Positions 22,427-34,421 of a stretch of 64,000 bases of DNA are shown in pieces (the first letter of the stretch is position 1; every line of letters starts with the position of its first letter). Origin of the DNA: Chimonanthus salicifolius (lineage: Eukaryota; Streptophyta; Magnoliopsida; Laurales; Calycanthaceae); the NCBI GenBank assembly GCA_013350335.1, contig CM023532.1:88105383-88169382 (forward strand). The letters run 5' to 3'. The notes under the pieces are model-generated. The model was not told the DNA's origin and made no database searches. It worked only from the letters and a program-made list of their open reading frames with translations. The position numbers and the translations under genes were made by a program.

Positions 22427-22594
22427 GGAGTTTCATCTCATGGATGAAACTCCAAAGGTTCATTAATGGGGGCGGTTTTGGGTTACACAAACCACATCAA
22501 GGCTAGCACACGTTGGGATGCTTGGAGGGTTCCCATCTCAAGATGGAAACCCAAGAGCCACACGTTGGGAGTGTTTCATCTCAAGGATGAAACC
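22427..22594 (+). repeat. GTTTCATC hairpins in G
   Basis: Three successive inverted repeats: 22427-22453 (arms GGAGTTTCATC / GATGAAACTCC, perfect 11 bp), about 22528-22554 (CCCATC / GATGGAAACCC type) and about 22570-22597. Equivalent hairpins occur reversed in H at 37630-37660, 37678-37710 and 37790-37815. They are upstream of the donor-like site. Confidence 0.75.
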
Positions 22595-23105
22595 TCCAAA
22601 TGAAACTTAAAGGGGGGAGGTGAAAGGGCATGGGAGTTACCAAGGGGTGTCATCAAAGGGCACCACCTGTGGCCAACCCTCATTAACCAAGAAAAGGGTT
22701 TTGTCTCAAAGTCACACTCTTCCTCTCCCTCTTGGCCGTTCCCACCCCTCAAAGACAAGAAACACTTGGTGTTTTCCTCTCTCACACAAAGCCGATCACT
22801 TCTCAAGATCAAAAAGGACTTAGAATAATTTGATCTCAAACTTCTCTCTCTCAATCCATATCACTTGGCTGAACCACTCCAAAGGGTTTCCAGCAAGGTC
22901 ACCTCGGCTAAAGATCAAGAAGGAAGGAAGGAGAGGCTAAGAAAGGAAATGAGAAAGGAGTGAAAGAAAACCGGAGGAGACGCGGAATCGGTAAGTGCTT
23001 GATAAATTGCAAGAATAAGGAAAAAAATGGTCAAGGACATGGTTCGGCATTACATGGCCAAATCCTAATTTTTATTATGGATGAAAGAACCAATGACGAA
23101 CCATA

Positions 23106-23712
23106 GGGTTCGGCCATGTTGTATGGCCGAACCCCATGGAAAGAGTTAAGGAAGTTTTATGGGTTTAAAGTGATTTTAAAAGAGACAATGATGGATAGTG
23201 TGGTCATGTTTAATTAATTTTGAAGATGATTAATAGTTTCGAAAGGTGTTGGGTTGTTAGATCAAAAAGAATGGAAAAGAGGAGCACCAAAACCCAAGGG
23301 TGAGGTCCGGCCATGGTGTATGGCCGAACCCCACCAACTAATATTTATGGATTTAGATATCATAGGGTTCGGCCATGGTGTATGGCCGAACCCCATGAAC
23401 CATTTTGTGGATCACTTTTGGGACTTGGTCATAAGTAAATAAACCAAGTAATTAGACATAGATAAAATAATGGCAAGGATGTAATTACGAGTGAAAAGGA
23501 TGAACCATGGGTTCGGCCATAGTATATGGCCGAACCCCATGGAAAATATTTGGTGGATTTAAATGGTAATCAATGATAAGTGATTGTGGTACAAGTGATT
23601 AGATGTATGAATCAAGAGGTCATGATCTTGTATCTAACTTAAAGATCAATGGGTCGAAAGATGAGCATAAAACCAAGGGAGCGAGGTTCGGCTATGATGT
23701 ATGGCTGAACCC
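23106..23712 (+). repeat. Palindrome array in G (5 copies)
   Basis: Copies at 23106-23134, 23303-23332, 23365-23393, 23509-23537 and 23684-23712, all downstream of the donor-like GTAAGT at 22991. The last has GGCTAT / ATGGCT, a variant in which both arms changed. Confidence 0.88.
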
Positions 23713-24434
23713 CACTAAGGAATTTTTATGGACTTAGGTTATTGTGTGATTGGACTTCATTAAAAGGATCAAATGACTTGAAAGTGTAACACCCGCCCCT
23801 TTTCACCGAAAATCAGAGTCTATTTTTTTTTTTTATAATAAAGTGACCAAGGGCGCGGATGTCACGACGCGAGTTAAGTCTGAGCTTCTAAAGCCCGGCC
23901 CTTAACTGCCCAACCCTATGTGCGCGTGGAACGAAGTCCACGAGAACGGTTCACACGTAGACGTGAGCTCGTGGAATACGACTTAATACGGAATATTGTA
24001 ATAAAGACTATCTTTCCAGCTTTCAGATAGCAGGGAAGATTTCATCATTTAATTACTAAAAAGCCATAACATCATGTATCTACAATAAGATCCAAATCAC
24101 AGCAATAAGTCTAAGATATTACATTTCCGACAAGCTAAACTAAACAAATACACATTTCCCAAAATAAACTTATACAAATTAAGTAGCCGCTTCCCCAAGC
24201 TCCTAAGCTTGGCTCCCGTCTCGTCCATCCACTCCGGCATTTCCTGTGTCATCAGCTAGGGTAGAAGTAGGGCGTTAGACCACGCGCCCAGTAGGATTCT
24301 GAGTAGGGCTAACACATGGATTAGTGATAACAAGCAATACAGGTAATAATATAACGAAAAGCCACAGAATGAATGCCATGCCACGAGTGTCTGTGTTATG
24401 AATCCCACCCATCATCCTTACTATCCCGATGCCA

Positions 24435-24762
24435 TATCCCCCTTGACGGCAGAGCACTCATCAAGGTAACATCAACACAAGTATCCCCCTTGACGGCAAA
24501 GTACTCATCAAGGTAACATCAATACAAGTATCCCCCTTGACGGTAAAGCACTCATCAAGGTAACATCAATACAAGTATCCCCCTTGACGGCAAAGCACTC
24601 ATCAAGGTAACATCAACACAAGTACCCCCTTGACGGCAAAGCACTCATCAAGGTAACATCAACACAAGTATCCCCCTTGACGGCAAAGCATTCATCAAAG
24701 TAACATCACCACAAGTATCCCCCTTGATGGCAAAGCACTCATCAAGGTAACATCAACACAAG
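24435..24762 (-). repeat. 47-bp minisatellite, seven units, F 3' LTR
   Basis: Seven head-to-tail units, each starting TATCCCCCTTGACGGCAAAG or a close variant; the fifth is 46 bp. Each contains CCTTGA and TCAAGG about 14 nt apart, a small hairpin. The 5' LTR at 33316-33456 has only three units, so copy number changed after insertion. B and C LTRs hold degenerate CCTTGATG / CATCAAGG hairpins at the same place. Confidence 0.95.
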
Positions 24763-25691
24763 TATCCCCCTGTCATATCCCTCCCATGCCATGCATGAGA
24801 TGTAGATGCCATATGCCATGTAATATATGTAAATCATAGTCATAAAACCCATCTTAAAACAATCCCATGATTATCAAAATAAATCAAAGGAAACTCATCA
24901 CATAATACCAAAATCCAAACCTATCTTAAAAACAAACTATATAATTTCCAAAATAATTCAAAGAAACCATCACGCAATCCATGGCTTACAAAAAGGTAGG
25001 AATCCTACCGAATACCGACTTGCGTCCTTTTACGATTTCGTCCAATAATCCGGCTACCGACACGCGTACCGCTCGCGATATCCAATACCCTATTACATAC
25101 ACATAATCAGTCCACATTTTAACTATTTCTAAGTCCATATGAAAATCAGTCACTATTTAGGTTTTGCGGGTCCCATTTAATCCATTATATATTTTTAAGT
25201 ACATGAGTCTAAAATCAGCCTCCTAGGTTTTATTTAACCATACATAAACTTATCACTTAGTGCCCCTAAATACATGGTCCTCTCCCATGGAGTTCTTCAT
25301 TTTGGCCATTAATTACGGTTTTGCCACTACCTCTTCTCCATGGTTAATCAACCATTCACCCTTGCCTAACTAAGTTCATAATTGATTATAAACTTGGATC
25401 TCTAACTTAGGTCCATCAATGATCCATTCAATTATGTCACATGACCATTAAGATTAGCCATCTAATTAATCTAACCTTATTCATTTAAACCCATCCAAAA
25501 CCACATACTTAACCCTTTAAATGGTTCACCAATGGGCCATAGGATCAAAATACCCAATTCATCAAATCTTCCCATGGGGTTTACCTTATGCATTTAACTA
25601 CAATGAGTCCATTACCCACTCATTTCCTTTGGAGGCCACAAACATCATTCACCATCCAATTTAACCCACCAAAAGGCTCACAATTGGGCCA

Positions 25692-25955
25692 TGGGTTCGG
25701 CCATACACCATGGCCGAACCCATGGTGTCCTTTTCCCATTTTTTTTTTGGCCTACTTATACATTTGAACCCATCATAAGCCCTTCCATGAAGGGGCTTAA
25801 CTTATACATTTAAATCATCATCCTTTATCACACTTTAAATCCATTTACAACCATCATCAAACCATCATAAAACCATCATTTTCCCCATTTTTTTGTACTC
25901 ATTTAAACTACCATTACACCACCATAGGGTTCGGCCATTCACCATGGCCGAACCC
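25692..25955 (-). repeat. Palindrome pair in F 3' LTR
   Basis: Copies at 25692-25721 and 25926-25955, with arms CCATGGGTTCGGCCAT or close and loop ACACC / TCACC. Confidence 0.88.
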
Positions 25956-27542
25956 ATGGTTCATGATCCAATATTTCTTTATGCCATTTTAGACCATAAC
26001 ACAATTATACTCATCCATGGATTCCATCATAAAAACCTCTTCAAAACTATTTACATTTAATCATTTACAACCCTAAAAATCATATTCATTCTCCATAGCT
26101 TTAAACCTTAAAACCCTACTTAATTCATCAATTCATTTGAAACTCCCACTTCCATACTTGATTAACACCTAATTATACAATGTCCTTCATTCCTTAAAAC
26201 CCAAAAAAAATCACACATTAATTACATAACCCTTAATCCATTTATATATATATTTTTTTTCTTTCCCTAACCCTAATTTATCCATTAGGGTTTCCTCCAC
26301 TTTCCATCCTTCCATTTAATGGATTTAAAATCCATGGCATAAAATCATTTGGCCACCATTAAATTTAACAAAAATGAATCCCAAATTTTAAACCCTAAAA
26401 ATCCAAAACTCTTGTTTAAGAAATACTCACAATCCGTCGCCTCCTCCGACTTCCGCCACTCCCGTCGACTTCCTTAGCCTCCTTTCTCCTTCCTCTTGAT
26501 CTCTGGTCGGCCAAGATGCTTGATCAATGGTGAAACCCTCCAAACTTAGAATTGAGCAAGGTAGGGTTTGCTTGAGAGAGGGAGAGGGGAAGATGGAGAT
26601 GAGAAAATAGGATTCTATAGTTTGATCTTAAAGGGATGGCCAAACTTACAACTTCCTCCTCTCTTTTCTTCCAAGCTTTTCTTCTTCTTCTTCCTTAATT
26701 TTTCTTCTTCTCTACCTTGGGTATGAGGGACGGCTAGGAGAATGTGAAAGATGAGGAGAGTGAAATGAGTGTAAAGGAGATGAAAAGAAAAGAGATAAGA
26801 TTAATCTCCTTTGGTGCCTTTAATTCCCCCACCAACCAAATGGGATTTTTATCTTACTTTATGGTGGTGGTTGGGATAACCACCACCCAAAGTTTTTTCT
26901 TTGTGTTTACAAATGAGATGGCTTTTGGTCTTTTATTTAACCATTTGACCATTTGATCACCTCATTTCATTATTTTAATCATTTAATAAATTAACTAATT
27001 ACCTTAGGCTAATTAATTCCCACCTAATTTAATTCCATTTCTTAACTTCCCTCTATGTATCCACCCATGGTTGACCAAGTCAACCATGGTGGCCGACCCC
27101 ACCAACTCTTGGTCCACACGCCACCTCACTTGGTGAGGTGGAGGTGGGTCCCAATTGGCCACATCACCTTGGTCTAATTCCATCACCAATTTAGGTGATT
27201 TAGCTTTAACTAAGTCCATTCCAACCAATTGGATCCTCATTGGGCCCATGGCCCAATTACATTTATCCATACCCATTTATCTTAGGGCTTACATTATCTT
27301 AATCCATTGGGTCCCAAGTGGGTATTGGGCCCCATTTGACCATCCTTGGCCCAATTGGCCATCATCGACCACTTAAATGATTTTAAAATCCAATCCATGG
27401 TTTATTGGGCCATACTTGGGCCTTTGTCCAAATTTTGGCCCATTTACCATTTATTCCACCAATTTTCCAAATTTTCATCATAAAAAAATAAATAATAACA
27501 CATATATATTACTTTACAAATTCCGGGCCATTACAATACAAT

Positions 27543-27550
27543 CTTCTTTT
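27543..27550 (-). promoter_or_regulatory. Polypurine tract, element F
   Basis: Minus strand AAAAGAAG, eight bases before the 3' LTR TGTAATGG, in the context also seen in B and C (AAAATTTTAAAAGAGGATTGTAT). Confidence 0.75.
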
Positions 27551-27594
27551 AAAATTTTCGTCCCGAAAATTCGAGCGAAGTAGAAGTCTCAAAC

Positions 27595-28735
27595 ATCTCA
27601 TACAAAAAGTTCCGGATGAGCAGCTCTCATCTATGATTCAAGTTCTAAAGTGGCTTTCTCATTGCCATGTCGTTCCCATACCACCTTGACCAACTGAATA
27701 GCGCGGTTCCGCAGCACTCTTTGTTCGCTCCCGATCACTCTGATCGGCTTCTCCATATACGTCACGTCGCTTCGTACATCGACGTCTTGCACATTCAACA
27801 CATGGGAAGGATCGGGATTGTACTTCCTTAACATGGACACATGAAATACATCATGTAGAGATGATAGCTGTGGAGGGAGCGCCAACTGATAAGCTACCCC
27901 CCCCCCCCCCCCCCCCCCACCCTCTTCAGGATCGGAAACGATCCCACAAATCTAGGCGACAGTTTCCCCTTCTTTCCGAACCTCATGTGCCCCTTCCGTG
28001 GTGAGACTTTCAAAAACACCAAGTCTCCCACCTCAAACTCGAGGAACCTTCTCCTCTTGTCGGCGTAACTCTTCTGACGGCTCTGCGCAGTGAGTAAACG
28101 TTGTCGTATCAATTTAATCTGTGCCGTAGTCTCCGCAACCAACTCCGGCCCAATCAAAGCAGGCTCACCGGCCTCTGTCCAACACACTGGAGATCTACAC
28201 GGTCTACCATACAAGGCCTCAAATGGAGCCATCTGTAGGCTTGCCTGGTAACTGTTATTGTAGGAAAACTCCACCAGTGGCAAATGATCTTCCCATCCAC
28301 CCTTGAAGTCTAGCATGCATGCTCTCAGCATATCCTCCAATGTCTGTATTGTCCTTTCCGACTGTCCATTAGTCTATGGATGAAATGCTGTGCTAGTCAA
28401 TATGTCGGTCCCCATAGCCGACTGCATGCCCTGCCACACTTTGCCGGTGAATCGGTCATCTCTGTCGGACACAATAGTCTGGGGAATACCATGTAGTCTG
28501 ATAATATCCCGGATGTACCGTCGACCCAATGTCTCCGACGAATCTGTCATCTTGATGGGAAGGAAATGCGCAGATTTAGTCAACCGTTCCACTACAACCC
28601 ATATCGCATCGTTGCCCTTTGATGACCTAGGCAACCCTGATACGAAATCCATAGATATGTGCTCCCATTTCCACTCCAGCACCGGTAAGGGTGCGAGTAA
28701 ACCCAGTGGTTTCTGATGTTCCGTCTTAACCTGCT
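27595..28735 (-). pseudogene. pol: Element F integrase and chromodomain (broken)
   Basis: Reading leftward: a TAG at 28734 within the HHCC region (after CLTC), the catalytic core with MDFVSG and SDRDDRF, a TAG near 28377 just before the Glu motif (NGQSERT), then [16 protein letters not shown] and FEALYGRPC. The conserved segment before YQLALP is replaced by a run of 22 C on the plus strand (27897-27918), which breaks the frame. The chromodomain follows (IRVIGSEQRVLRN, VKVVWERHGNEKATLELES), with a TAG eight codons before the normal end. Several stops look like CAG to TAG changes. Confidence 0.92.
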
Positions 28736-30106
28736 AGCAAGTTAGGCAACGAGCAACAAACTCTGCCACATCTTTCTTGAGTCCCCTCCACCAATAGTGC
28801 CTCTTAAGGTCATGATGCATCTTGGTACTGCCCGGATGGATAGAGAGCTTGGTTTGGTGTGCTTCAATTAACAACTCTCTTCTGCAGTGCTTAGGCACAT
28901 ATGTCTTACCTCGGAACACAAGATCCTGTCCTGGTCGTAGTTCCCACTCTGGTACAACCTCACCGGTAGACATCTTAGCCCATATCTCCTCCACCTCTGG
29001 ATCTGTCCGTTGTTCCCGTTCAATCTCGGAGACCATGTTAGATCGTATGATCAGATTATATATGGTCCTATGATTATTGAGGTAGAGTTTAAACTCTCTA
29101 ATGGTATTCAATACTTCCCATTCCGTCCTGATCAAACTGGCTACTGTCGTATGTGACATGCGGCTGAGGGCATCCGCCACCTTGTTCGCCTTGCCGGGAT
29201 GATATCGGAGTGCAAAGTCATAATCTGCCAGATATTCCATCCATCGACATTGTCTCATGTTGACTTCCTTCTGATCAAAAAAATATTTCAGACTCTTGTG
29301 ATCGGAAAACACCTCAAATTTCTCACCATAGAGATAGTGTCTCCAGCTTTTGAGAGCGAAGACCACTGCTGCTAGCTCCAGATCATGTATGGGATAGTGG
29401 CGTTCATGGATTTTCAACTGTCTTGATCCGTACGCCACTGCCTGATTACCTTGACTGAGTGTACACCCCAGTCTCTCTCCTAAGGCATCACAGTACACCT
29501 CATAATTTTTGCCTCTTTCCGGCAAAATCAGAATAGGAGCGGTTGTAAGTTTCTCCTTCAGCTCCTCAAATCTCCGGTTGCACAGATCCGACCACTCAAA
29601 TTTGACTCCTTTCTGAGTGAGTTGGGTAAGTGGAGCTGCAATCTTGGAGAAGTCCATGATGAACTTCCTGTAGTAACCGACCAATCGCAAAAAACTGAGG
29701 ATTTCGGTCACATTCGTCGGCACTTTCCACTCCTTCACTGCCGTTACCTTAGCCGGGTCCATGGCTATACCTTCCTCCAATATAACGTGTCCCAAGAAGT
29801 TAACCTTAGACAGCCAGAACTCACACTTGCTGGCTTTAGCATACAGCTGGTTCTTCCTCAAGGTGTCCAGGACTATCCGTAGGTGTTCAGCATGTTCCTC
29901 CTGACTCTTGGAATAGATCAGGATGTCATCAATAAATACGATCACAAACTGATCCAAGTAAGAACGGAATATCCTATTCATCAGGTCCATGAACACAGCC
30001 GGTGCATTAGTAAGTCCAAATGGCATGACTACATACTCATATAGACCATATCGTGTCCTGAAGGCTGTCTTCTCTATGTCCTCCTCCCTAACCCGATTTG
30101 ATGGTG
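28734..30106 (-). pseudogene. pol: Element F RT C-terminus, RNase H, integrase N-terminus
   Basis: Open for 430 codons from [16 protein letters not shown] (30026) through [14 protein letters not shown], the connection ([15 protein letters not shown]), RNase H ([11 protein letters not shown], with Leu for the usual Ser after [16 protein letters not shown]) and the integrase zinc region to CLTC, where a TAG stops it. A one-base loss near 30104 separates it from the upstream RT part. Confidence 0.92.
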
Positions 30107-30960
30107 TCCGGACATCAGATCAATCTTGGAGAAGTGAGAGGAACCCCTAAGTTGATCAAACAGATCGTCAATCCTGGGTAGGGGATACTTGTTCCTGACA
30201 GTCAGCTGGTTCAATTTTCTATAATCCACACACATCCGAAGGGTACCGTCCTTCTTCTTCACAAATAATACCGGGGCTCCCCATGCTGATGTGCTATTCT
30301 GAATAAAACCCAATCTGAGCAGTTCATCAATCTGCTTCTTCAACTCGGTCATCTTAGCTGGTGCCATCCGGTAATGAGGCAATGATACTGGAGCAGTGCC
30401 ATGATATAACTTGATCTCAAAGTTTATCTCCCTCTTGGGTGGCAAACCAGGGAGCTCTGTTGGAAATACCTCGGCAAACTCTGCTACTACCGCCGGAAGT
30501 TCAGCCCTTGGTGCCCTGTCTAACTTAATGTTGTTCAAGACAAGGTGGTTCAATTCTTCCTGCAGTCTTCTAGGAATACCTTGTCTATCAGCGGGCACTA
30601 TATACCGCTTTCCTTCAGGTGACCAAAATATCACCCTACGAAGATGGCAATCAATATGGGCCTGATATGTAGCCAACCAGTCCATACCAAATATAACATT
30701 GTACTCAGCCATATCGATTACTAAATAGTTGAACTCGAATCAGAATCCAGCGAGTTCAGTGTTTAATCCAGTGCAGATGAGTCCCAAAGGTGTGTCTCCG
30801 ACGGGGGATACAATGGTAAGTGATGGGGACAGGTTTTGTACTAATGTGCCCTAGCAGATATGAATGCAGCAGTTATAAATGAATGGGAAGCTCCAGAATC
30901 AAATAATGTAACAGCATAGGAAATACCAATACGGCCATACCTTGCATCACCGAGCGATCC
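30107..30960 (-). pseudogene. pol: Element F protease and RT N-terminus
   Basis: Protease active site TLFDSGASHSFI is intact (DSG codons at 30892-30900), but frameshift and stop changes lie around it (30737 and the region near 30850). From 30712 the frame is open for 212 codons: [52 protein letters not shown], then the frameshift at about 30104. Confidence 0.9.
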
Positions 30961-31019
30961 ACCGCTACTGGAGAAGGTATGGCAAAAAGCCGTCCAGATC
31001 CTGTAGGGTTTGTCGCCCG

Positions 31020-32116
31020 CCCCGCTTGGTTATGAGTCCTGCCTCCTCGTGACTGAGCTGGCCTAGCTAGAGGGCGGGAAGAACCTCTGAAGTTAGAGGG
31101 TCTGCTGAGCTGTGGACATTCCCTCTTGAAGTGGCCCTGTTGGCCACACTGATAGCAAGTGCTCCCACCCCATGGGACCTGGGTGACTGATGCGACGGGG
31201 AGGACTGATTGGGGCGAAAGCCCCCTGTAGATCCAGCGGAGGGTGAGGGTCTGTTGAAATTCGAGCGGAATCTCTTGTTGGGTTGAAATGCTCCCCGCCT
31301 ACTCTGCCCTCGGCGGTTGTCAAACCGCACTATCTCATTCAATTCCCGCTCCGCTACAGTGGCCCTGCTGACCACCCCTGCCAGTGTGGGTTCCTTGAAT
31401 ATTGTCACCCTAGCCCTGATGCTCAGCCGAAGGCCCCGCTCAAACTTACGGGCCCTCCGGTGCTCAGTATCCACCATGTAAAATGCATAGACAGATAGAC
31501 AAAGGAATTCCCTATGGTACTCTGCCGCCGTCATATTGCCTTGTACTAATGATATAAAAGCTTGAGTCTGGCTCTCTCTTTCTTCCTCCGGAAAATACTA
31601 TTCTAGAAAAGTGGCTGAGAACCATTCCCAAGTCATGGCAATCCTTTCCCTTTCAGGCACCAGTGTTCGCTGTTTTTCCACCACTTCCCACCAATTGCCG
31701 GCATCCTCAATTAGTTGAGATGTTGCCAGTAAGATTCTGTCAGCCGGATTGGAAATCTGAAGCAGATTCAAGATCTGAGTGATCTTCTTTAACCAATGAT
31801 CTGCTCCTACAGCCCCTTCTTTTCCTCTGAAGTAGGGAGGGTACTATTGCTGGAAGTCTTTGACCATCTTCCGTTTACTGGTGTCGTTAGTAGTCGCATT
31901 TCCGCTCAAATGTTGTTGAAAAGCAGCAGCGACTGCCGCTTGAACTACGTCTTTTAGTTCGGGAGGTACACCTTGTATGTTCACACTATTCTGCCCCTCT
32001 ACTTGATGAGGTGGCGGTACCTCCTCTTGATGCGGTGGCGGTACCTCCTCTTGATGAGGTGGTGGCACCTCTTCCTCTACCCGGGGCTTCCGACGAGTTC
32101 TTCTCCTTGGAGGCAT
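31020..32116 (-). pseudogene. gag: Element F gag (broken)
   Basis: ATG at 32116 (MPPRRRTRRKPRVEEE), then three tandem EVPPPHQE units (24-nt repeat), then VPPELKDVVQAAVAAAFQQH, homologous to the element A gag. A stop at about 31844 replaces the QQYPP-like position. A second open stretch (31534-31067) has YHREFLCLSVYAFY and ARKFERGLRL. The knuckle CYQCGQQGHFKREC (31116-31157) lies in another frame than the sequence before it, showing an indel near 31180. Confidence 0.9.
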
Positions 32117-32648
32117 TTCCTAAATCATCAAAAATATTTATTGACTTAGTTCCTTCATAGAATTGTTGTATTCATATATTTTATGAAGAAATTTCCCTAA
32201 ACATTAAATGTTTTTGTTTCCACTCGGGGGGGGGAAGTTGCCAAATATGCACACTTGGTTTTCTCTTGTTTCTGTGGGGAGAAATCTCTAAACTCCTATT
32301 GTTTGTGTTCAACTTGGGGATACCGGGGAAATTGCTAAGTGAGCATACCTTGTTTTTGGGGAAAAATCCTAAGTATCAAATTATCGTGTTCTTATTTCCG
32401 GGGAAAATGAACCCTATCTTGCTATGCTTTGATAAATCTCTCCTAAAATGAATCTTTCTTCCCTTGGTATCATTCCTCTTTGTCAAACGTTGTTCTCAGA
32501 TTGAATACTTCAGTTTGAGTCAATCGAAGTAAATTAACCCGGCCCCCATGCAGCGGACTCCGAAGAGTTGGCCGGTTGGGATTCTTAGCTGTCAGTGAGA
32601 CATGCAACCGTCTTAATATTACTTCGATAGATTCATTCTTCCGAGTTC
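32117..32648 (-). other. Element F leader, no extra ORF
   Basis: About 530 bp of noncoding leader between the primer site and gag. Blocks of CCCC (GGGG on this strand) near 32226, 32276, 32317, 32330, 32360 and 32400 resemble the leaders of B and C. The zinc-knuckle ORF of A, B and C is absent here, so it is either lost in F or optional. Confidence 0.75.
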
Positions 32649-32660
32649 ACTCTGATACCA
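32649..32660 (-). promoter_or_regulatory. Primer binding site, element F
   Basis: Minus strand TGGTATCAGAGT, two bases from the 5' LTR, one mismatch (last base) from the initiator tRNA-Met site of A, B and C. Confidence 0.9.
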
Positions 32661-32662
32661 AT

Positions 32663-34421
32663 TGTAACACCCGCCCCTTTTCACTGAAAATCAGAGTCTA
32701 TTTTTTTTATTTTTTATAATAAAGTGACCAAGGGCGCGGACGTCATGACGCGAGTTAAGTTCGAGCTTCTAAAGCCCGGCCCTTAACTGGCTAACCCTAC
32801 GTGCGCATGGAACGAAGTCCACGAGAACGGTTCACACGTAGACGTGAGCTCGCGGAATACGACTTAATGCGGAATATTGTAATAAAGACTATCTTACCAG
32901 TTTTCAGATAGCAGGGAAGATTTCATCATTTAATTACTAAAAAGCCATAACATCATGTATCTACAATAAGATCCAAATCACAGCAATAAGTCTAAGATAT
33001 TACATTTTCGACAAACTAAACTATACAAATACACATTTCCCAAAATAAACTTATATAAATTAAGTAGCCGCTTCCCCAAGCTCCTAAGCTTGGCTCCCAT
33101 CTCGTCCATCCACTCCGGCATTTCCTGCGTCATCAGTTAGGGTAGAAGTAGAGTGTTAGACCACGCACTCAGTAGGACTCCGAGTAGGGCTAACACATGG
33201 ATTAGTGATAACAAGCAATACAGATAATAATATAACGAAAAGCCACAGAATGAATGCCATGCCATGGGTGTCTGTGTTATGAATCCCACCCATCATCCTT
33301 ACTATCCCGATGCCATATCCCCCTTGACGGCAAAGCACTCATCAAGGTAACATCAACACAAGTATCCCCCTTGACGGCAAAGCACTCATCAAGGTAACAT
33401 CAACACAAGTATCCCCCTTAACGGCAAAGCACTCATCAAGGTAACATCAACACAAGTATCCCCCTGTCATATCCCTCCCATGCCATGCATGAGATGTAGA
33501 TGCCATATGCCATGTAATATATGTAAATCATAGTCATAAAACCCATCTTAAAACAATCCCATGATTATCAAAATAAATCAAAGGAAACTCATCACATAAT
33601 ACCAAAATCCAAACCCATCTTAAAAACAAACCATATAATTTCCAAAATAATTCAAAGAAACCATCACGCAATCCATGGCTTACAAAAAGGTAGGAATCCT
33701 ACCGAATACCGACTCGCGTCCTTTTACGATTTCCTCCGATAATCCGGCTACCGACACGCGTACAGCTCGTGATATCCAATACCCTATTACATACACATAA
33801 TCAGTCCACATTTTAACTATTTCTAAGTCCATTCACATTTCCAAGTCCATATGAAAATCAGTCACTATTTAGGTTTTGCGGGTCCCATTTAATCCATTAT
33901 ATATTTTTAAGTACATGAGTCTAAAGTCAGCCTCCTAAGCTTTATTTAACTATACATAAACTTATCACTTAGTGCCCCTAAATACATGGTCCTCTCCCTT
34001 GGAGTTCTTCATTTTGGCCATTAATTACGGTTTTGCCACTACCTCTTCTCCATGGTTAATCAACCGCTCACCCTTGCCTAACTAAGTTCATAATTGATTA
34101 TAAACTTGGATCTCTAACTTAGGTCCATTAATGATCCATTCAATTATGTCACATGACCATTAAGATTAGCCATTTAATTAATCTAACCTTATTCATTTAA
34201 ACCCATCCAAAACCCCATACTTAACCCTTTAAATGGTTCACCAATGGGCCATGGGTTCAAAATACCCAATTCATCAAATCTTCCCATGGGGTTTACCTTA
34301 TGCATTTAACTACAATGAGTCCATTACCCACTCATTTCCTTTGGAGGCCACAAACATCATTCACCATCCAATTTAACCCGCCAAAATGCTCACAATTGGG
34401 CCATGGGTTCGGCCATACACT
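32663..34421 (-). repeat. Element F 5' LTR, truncated
   Basis: Matches 23785-25706 of the 3' LTR and stops abruptly inside a palindrome: after GGTTCGGCCATACAC the sequence switches to copia RT, where the 3' LTR continues with CATGGCCGAACC. About half of the LTR is gone. Its acceptor-like CCTAG is mutated to CCTAA, while GCAG|G is kept. The minisatellite has three units. Confidence 0.93.
33316..33456 (-). repeat. 47-bp minisatellite, three units, F 5' LTR
   Basis: Three units of the repeat seen seven times in the 3' LTR (24435-24762), exactly 141 bp, ending at the same flanking CCCCCTGTCATATCC. Confidence 0.95.

Larger units (their letters stand above)
21965..23784 (+). mobile_element. LTR fragment G (subfamily 3)
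   Basis: Begins TGTAACACCCCAGATTTTTCG after flank AGTTA and runs forward until F interrupts it at 23785. The 3' part is lost. It resembles reverse LTR H: both have hairpins with GTTTCATC / GATGAAAC arms and an exon-like end GCGGAATCG|GTAAGT (donor at 22991). Short ORFs at 22576-22854 have no known domain. No internal retrotransposon sequence is left. Confidence 0.82.
24244..26430 (-). other. Putative LTR intron in F 3' LTR
   Basis: Donor-like GTGAGTATTTC starts at 26430. CTAAC, then GCCCTACTTCTACC, CCTAG (24256) and ACACAG|G (24244). It encloses both palindromes and the 47-bp minisatellite. Confidence 0.45.
23785..27535 (-). repeat. Element F 3' LTR (3751 bp)
   Basis: Complete LTR in reverse orientation. 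From its 5' end (27535 downward): CCACC/GGTGG hairpins near 27061-27150, donor-like GTGAGTATTT (26430), palindromes, CpG-rich block (about 24990-25092), minisatellite, acceptor, U5 hairpin (23873-23906), TGTTACA end. Weak ORFs in it, such as 26744-26956 and 27155-27583, are not supported as genes. Confidence 0.93.
23785..34421 (-). mobile_element. Element F: Ty3/gypsy chromovirus, 5' LTR truncated
   Basis: Reverse element: 3' LTR (23785-27535), pol, gag, leader, primer site (32649-32660) and 5' LTR fragment (32663-34421). It is inserted in LTR G; the left flank is GAAAG, but the right flank was deleted, so no TSD can be shown. LTR ends TGTAATGGCCCGG and GGCGGGTGTTACA put it with S1, B and C. 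It has all protein domains, each with stops or shifts, and is the closest thing in the window to an autonomous partner for B and C. Confidence 0.92.

Noticed and set aside
24435..24762. CRISPR-like array of regular repeats
   Set aside because: Units are head-to-tail 47-bp copies with no unique spacers, inside an LTR of a plant retrotransposon; it is a minisatellite.
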